From CAMEON01 sp045645165 (lineage in GTDB: Bacteria > Bacillota > Clostridia > Oscillospirales > CAG-272), in contig JAZRIF010000110.1 in the NCBI GenBank assembly GCA_045645165.1, positions 1-23,574 of the forward strand: a DNA stretch of 23,574 nucleotides, given 5' to 3'. The translations under genes and the position numbers were made by a program. Positions 23,322 through 23,574 of the stretch are shown piece after piece; the stretch's first letter is position 1; every line of letters begins with the position of its first letter. The notes under the pieces were generated by a model. It had not been told where the DNA came from. It ran no database searches and saw only the letters and a list, made by a program, of their open reading frames with translations.

Positions 23322-23567
23322 GCCAGGGGCTCTGCCCCTGGATCTTGCTGCGGCTCGGTCACGACACGGCTCTGACTGCCACCGGCAGTCATTCACTACC
23401 GTGTCGCCGCTTCGCTACCCCGCTTAAACCCTTCTTGAAAGAAGGGTTTAAGAATCCCAAGAACTTTTAAAAAATCATTGATAGATATTTTTTTTGAAAG
23501 TTTTGGGGATTCTCAAGGGACTTTTTCAAAAGTCCCTTGAGCGGGGGTCAGGGGCAGAGCCCCTCGT
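23322..23567 (+). repeat. Dispersed hairpin element, copy D, with terminal inverted repeats
   Basis: AGGGGCTCTGCCCCTG (23325-23340) is perfectly inverted at 23549-23564. A nested hairpin unique to this copy follows: CGACACGG (23362-23369) with CCGTGTCG (23399-23406), enclosing GACTGCC/GGCAGTC. Hairpin I has perfect 14-bp arms (23423-23436, 23439-23452) around CTTCTTGAAAGAAG. The conserved AAGAACTTTTAAAAAATCATT...TTTTGAAAGTTTTGGGGATTC linker can itself pair. Hairpin II is at 23512-23525 and 23528-23541 (TC loop), and hairpin III forms the right terminus. Confidence 0.85.
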
Positions 23568-23574
23568 TCTCCCG

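Noticed and set aside
1..23574. CRISPR array or transposase gene expected from the repeats
   Set aside because: The repeats are long, few, far apart and structured, without regular spacers. No cas, integrase or transposase reading frame is present.

Overview
The window looks like chromosomal DNA from an anaerobic gut-type Clostridia (Firmicutes), probably Oscillospirales or Christensenellales. This is an inference from strong AAGGAGG-type ribosome binding sites, 17-bp-spaced TTGACA/TATAAT promoters, a lipoprotein solute-binding family expanded in Clostridia, and a DegV protein. No rRNA, tRNA, CRISPR array, integrase or transposase gene was seen.

Layout. (1) 1-3636, plus strand: after a dispersed repeat, one promoter drives five tightly packed genes: a UPF0316-type membrane protein, a MalY/PatB-type C-S lyase, a MazG-like nucleotide pyrophosphohydrolase, a membrane-anchored alpha/beta hydrolase and an unknown soluble protein. 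(2) 3677-4693: a DegV fatty-acid-binding protein with its own strong promoter, which carries two copies of GTTGA-N4-TCAAC, a likely operator pair. (3) 4735-7825, minus strand: a GntR/YtrA repressor, an ABC ATPase, a six-helix permease and an exported membrane protein form one self-regulated operon. (4) 8159-15484, minus strand: a MoxR AAA+ ATPase, a DUF58 protein with a double zinc ribbon, and a large transglutaminase-like membrane protein form the widespread MoxR-DUF58-transglutaminase operon, bounded by a clear promoter and terminator. (5) 15568-18740, minus strand: two tandem paralogous solute-binding lipoproteins with no permease genes beside them. (6) 19058-22235, plus strand: a DUF89 damage-control phosphatase, an unknown protein whose start resembles DUF4259, and ispE of the non-mevalonate isoprenoid pathway. 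(7) 22336-23266, minus strand: an XRE-type regulator with a long unknown C-terminal domain.

The most unusual content lies between the genes. Four copies of one dispersed element (1-105, 7901-8135, 18851-19031, 23322-23567) share a fixed architecture. The central hairpin always has 14-bp arms and a TC loop, but the stem sequence differs in every copy with compensating changes on both sides. Two copies have terminal inverted repeats. Two further palindromic elements (20035-20182 and 22053-22100) belong to a different GTAGGGG-type repeat class. The larger gene-free stretches (7765-8200, 18668-19115, 22022-22400, 23253-23574) are explained mostly by these repeats, promoters and terminators. I see no gene in them, and nothing recognisable in 7830-7900 or 18741-18850.
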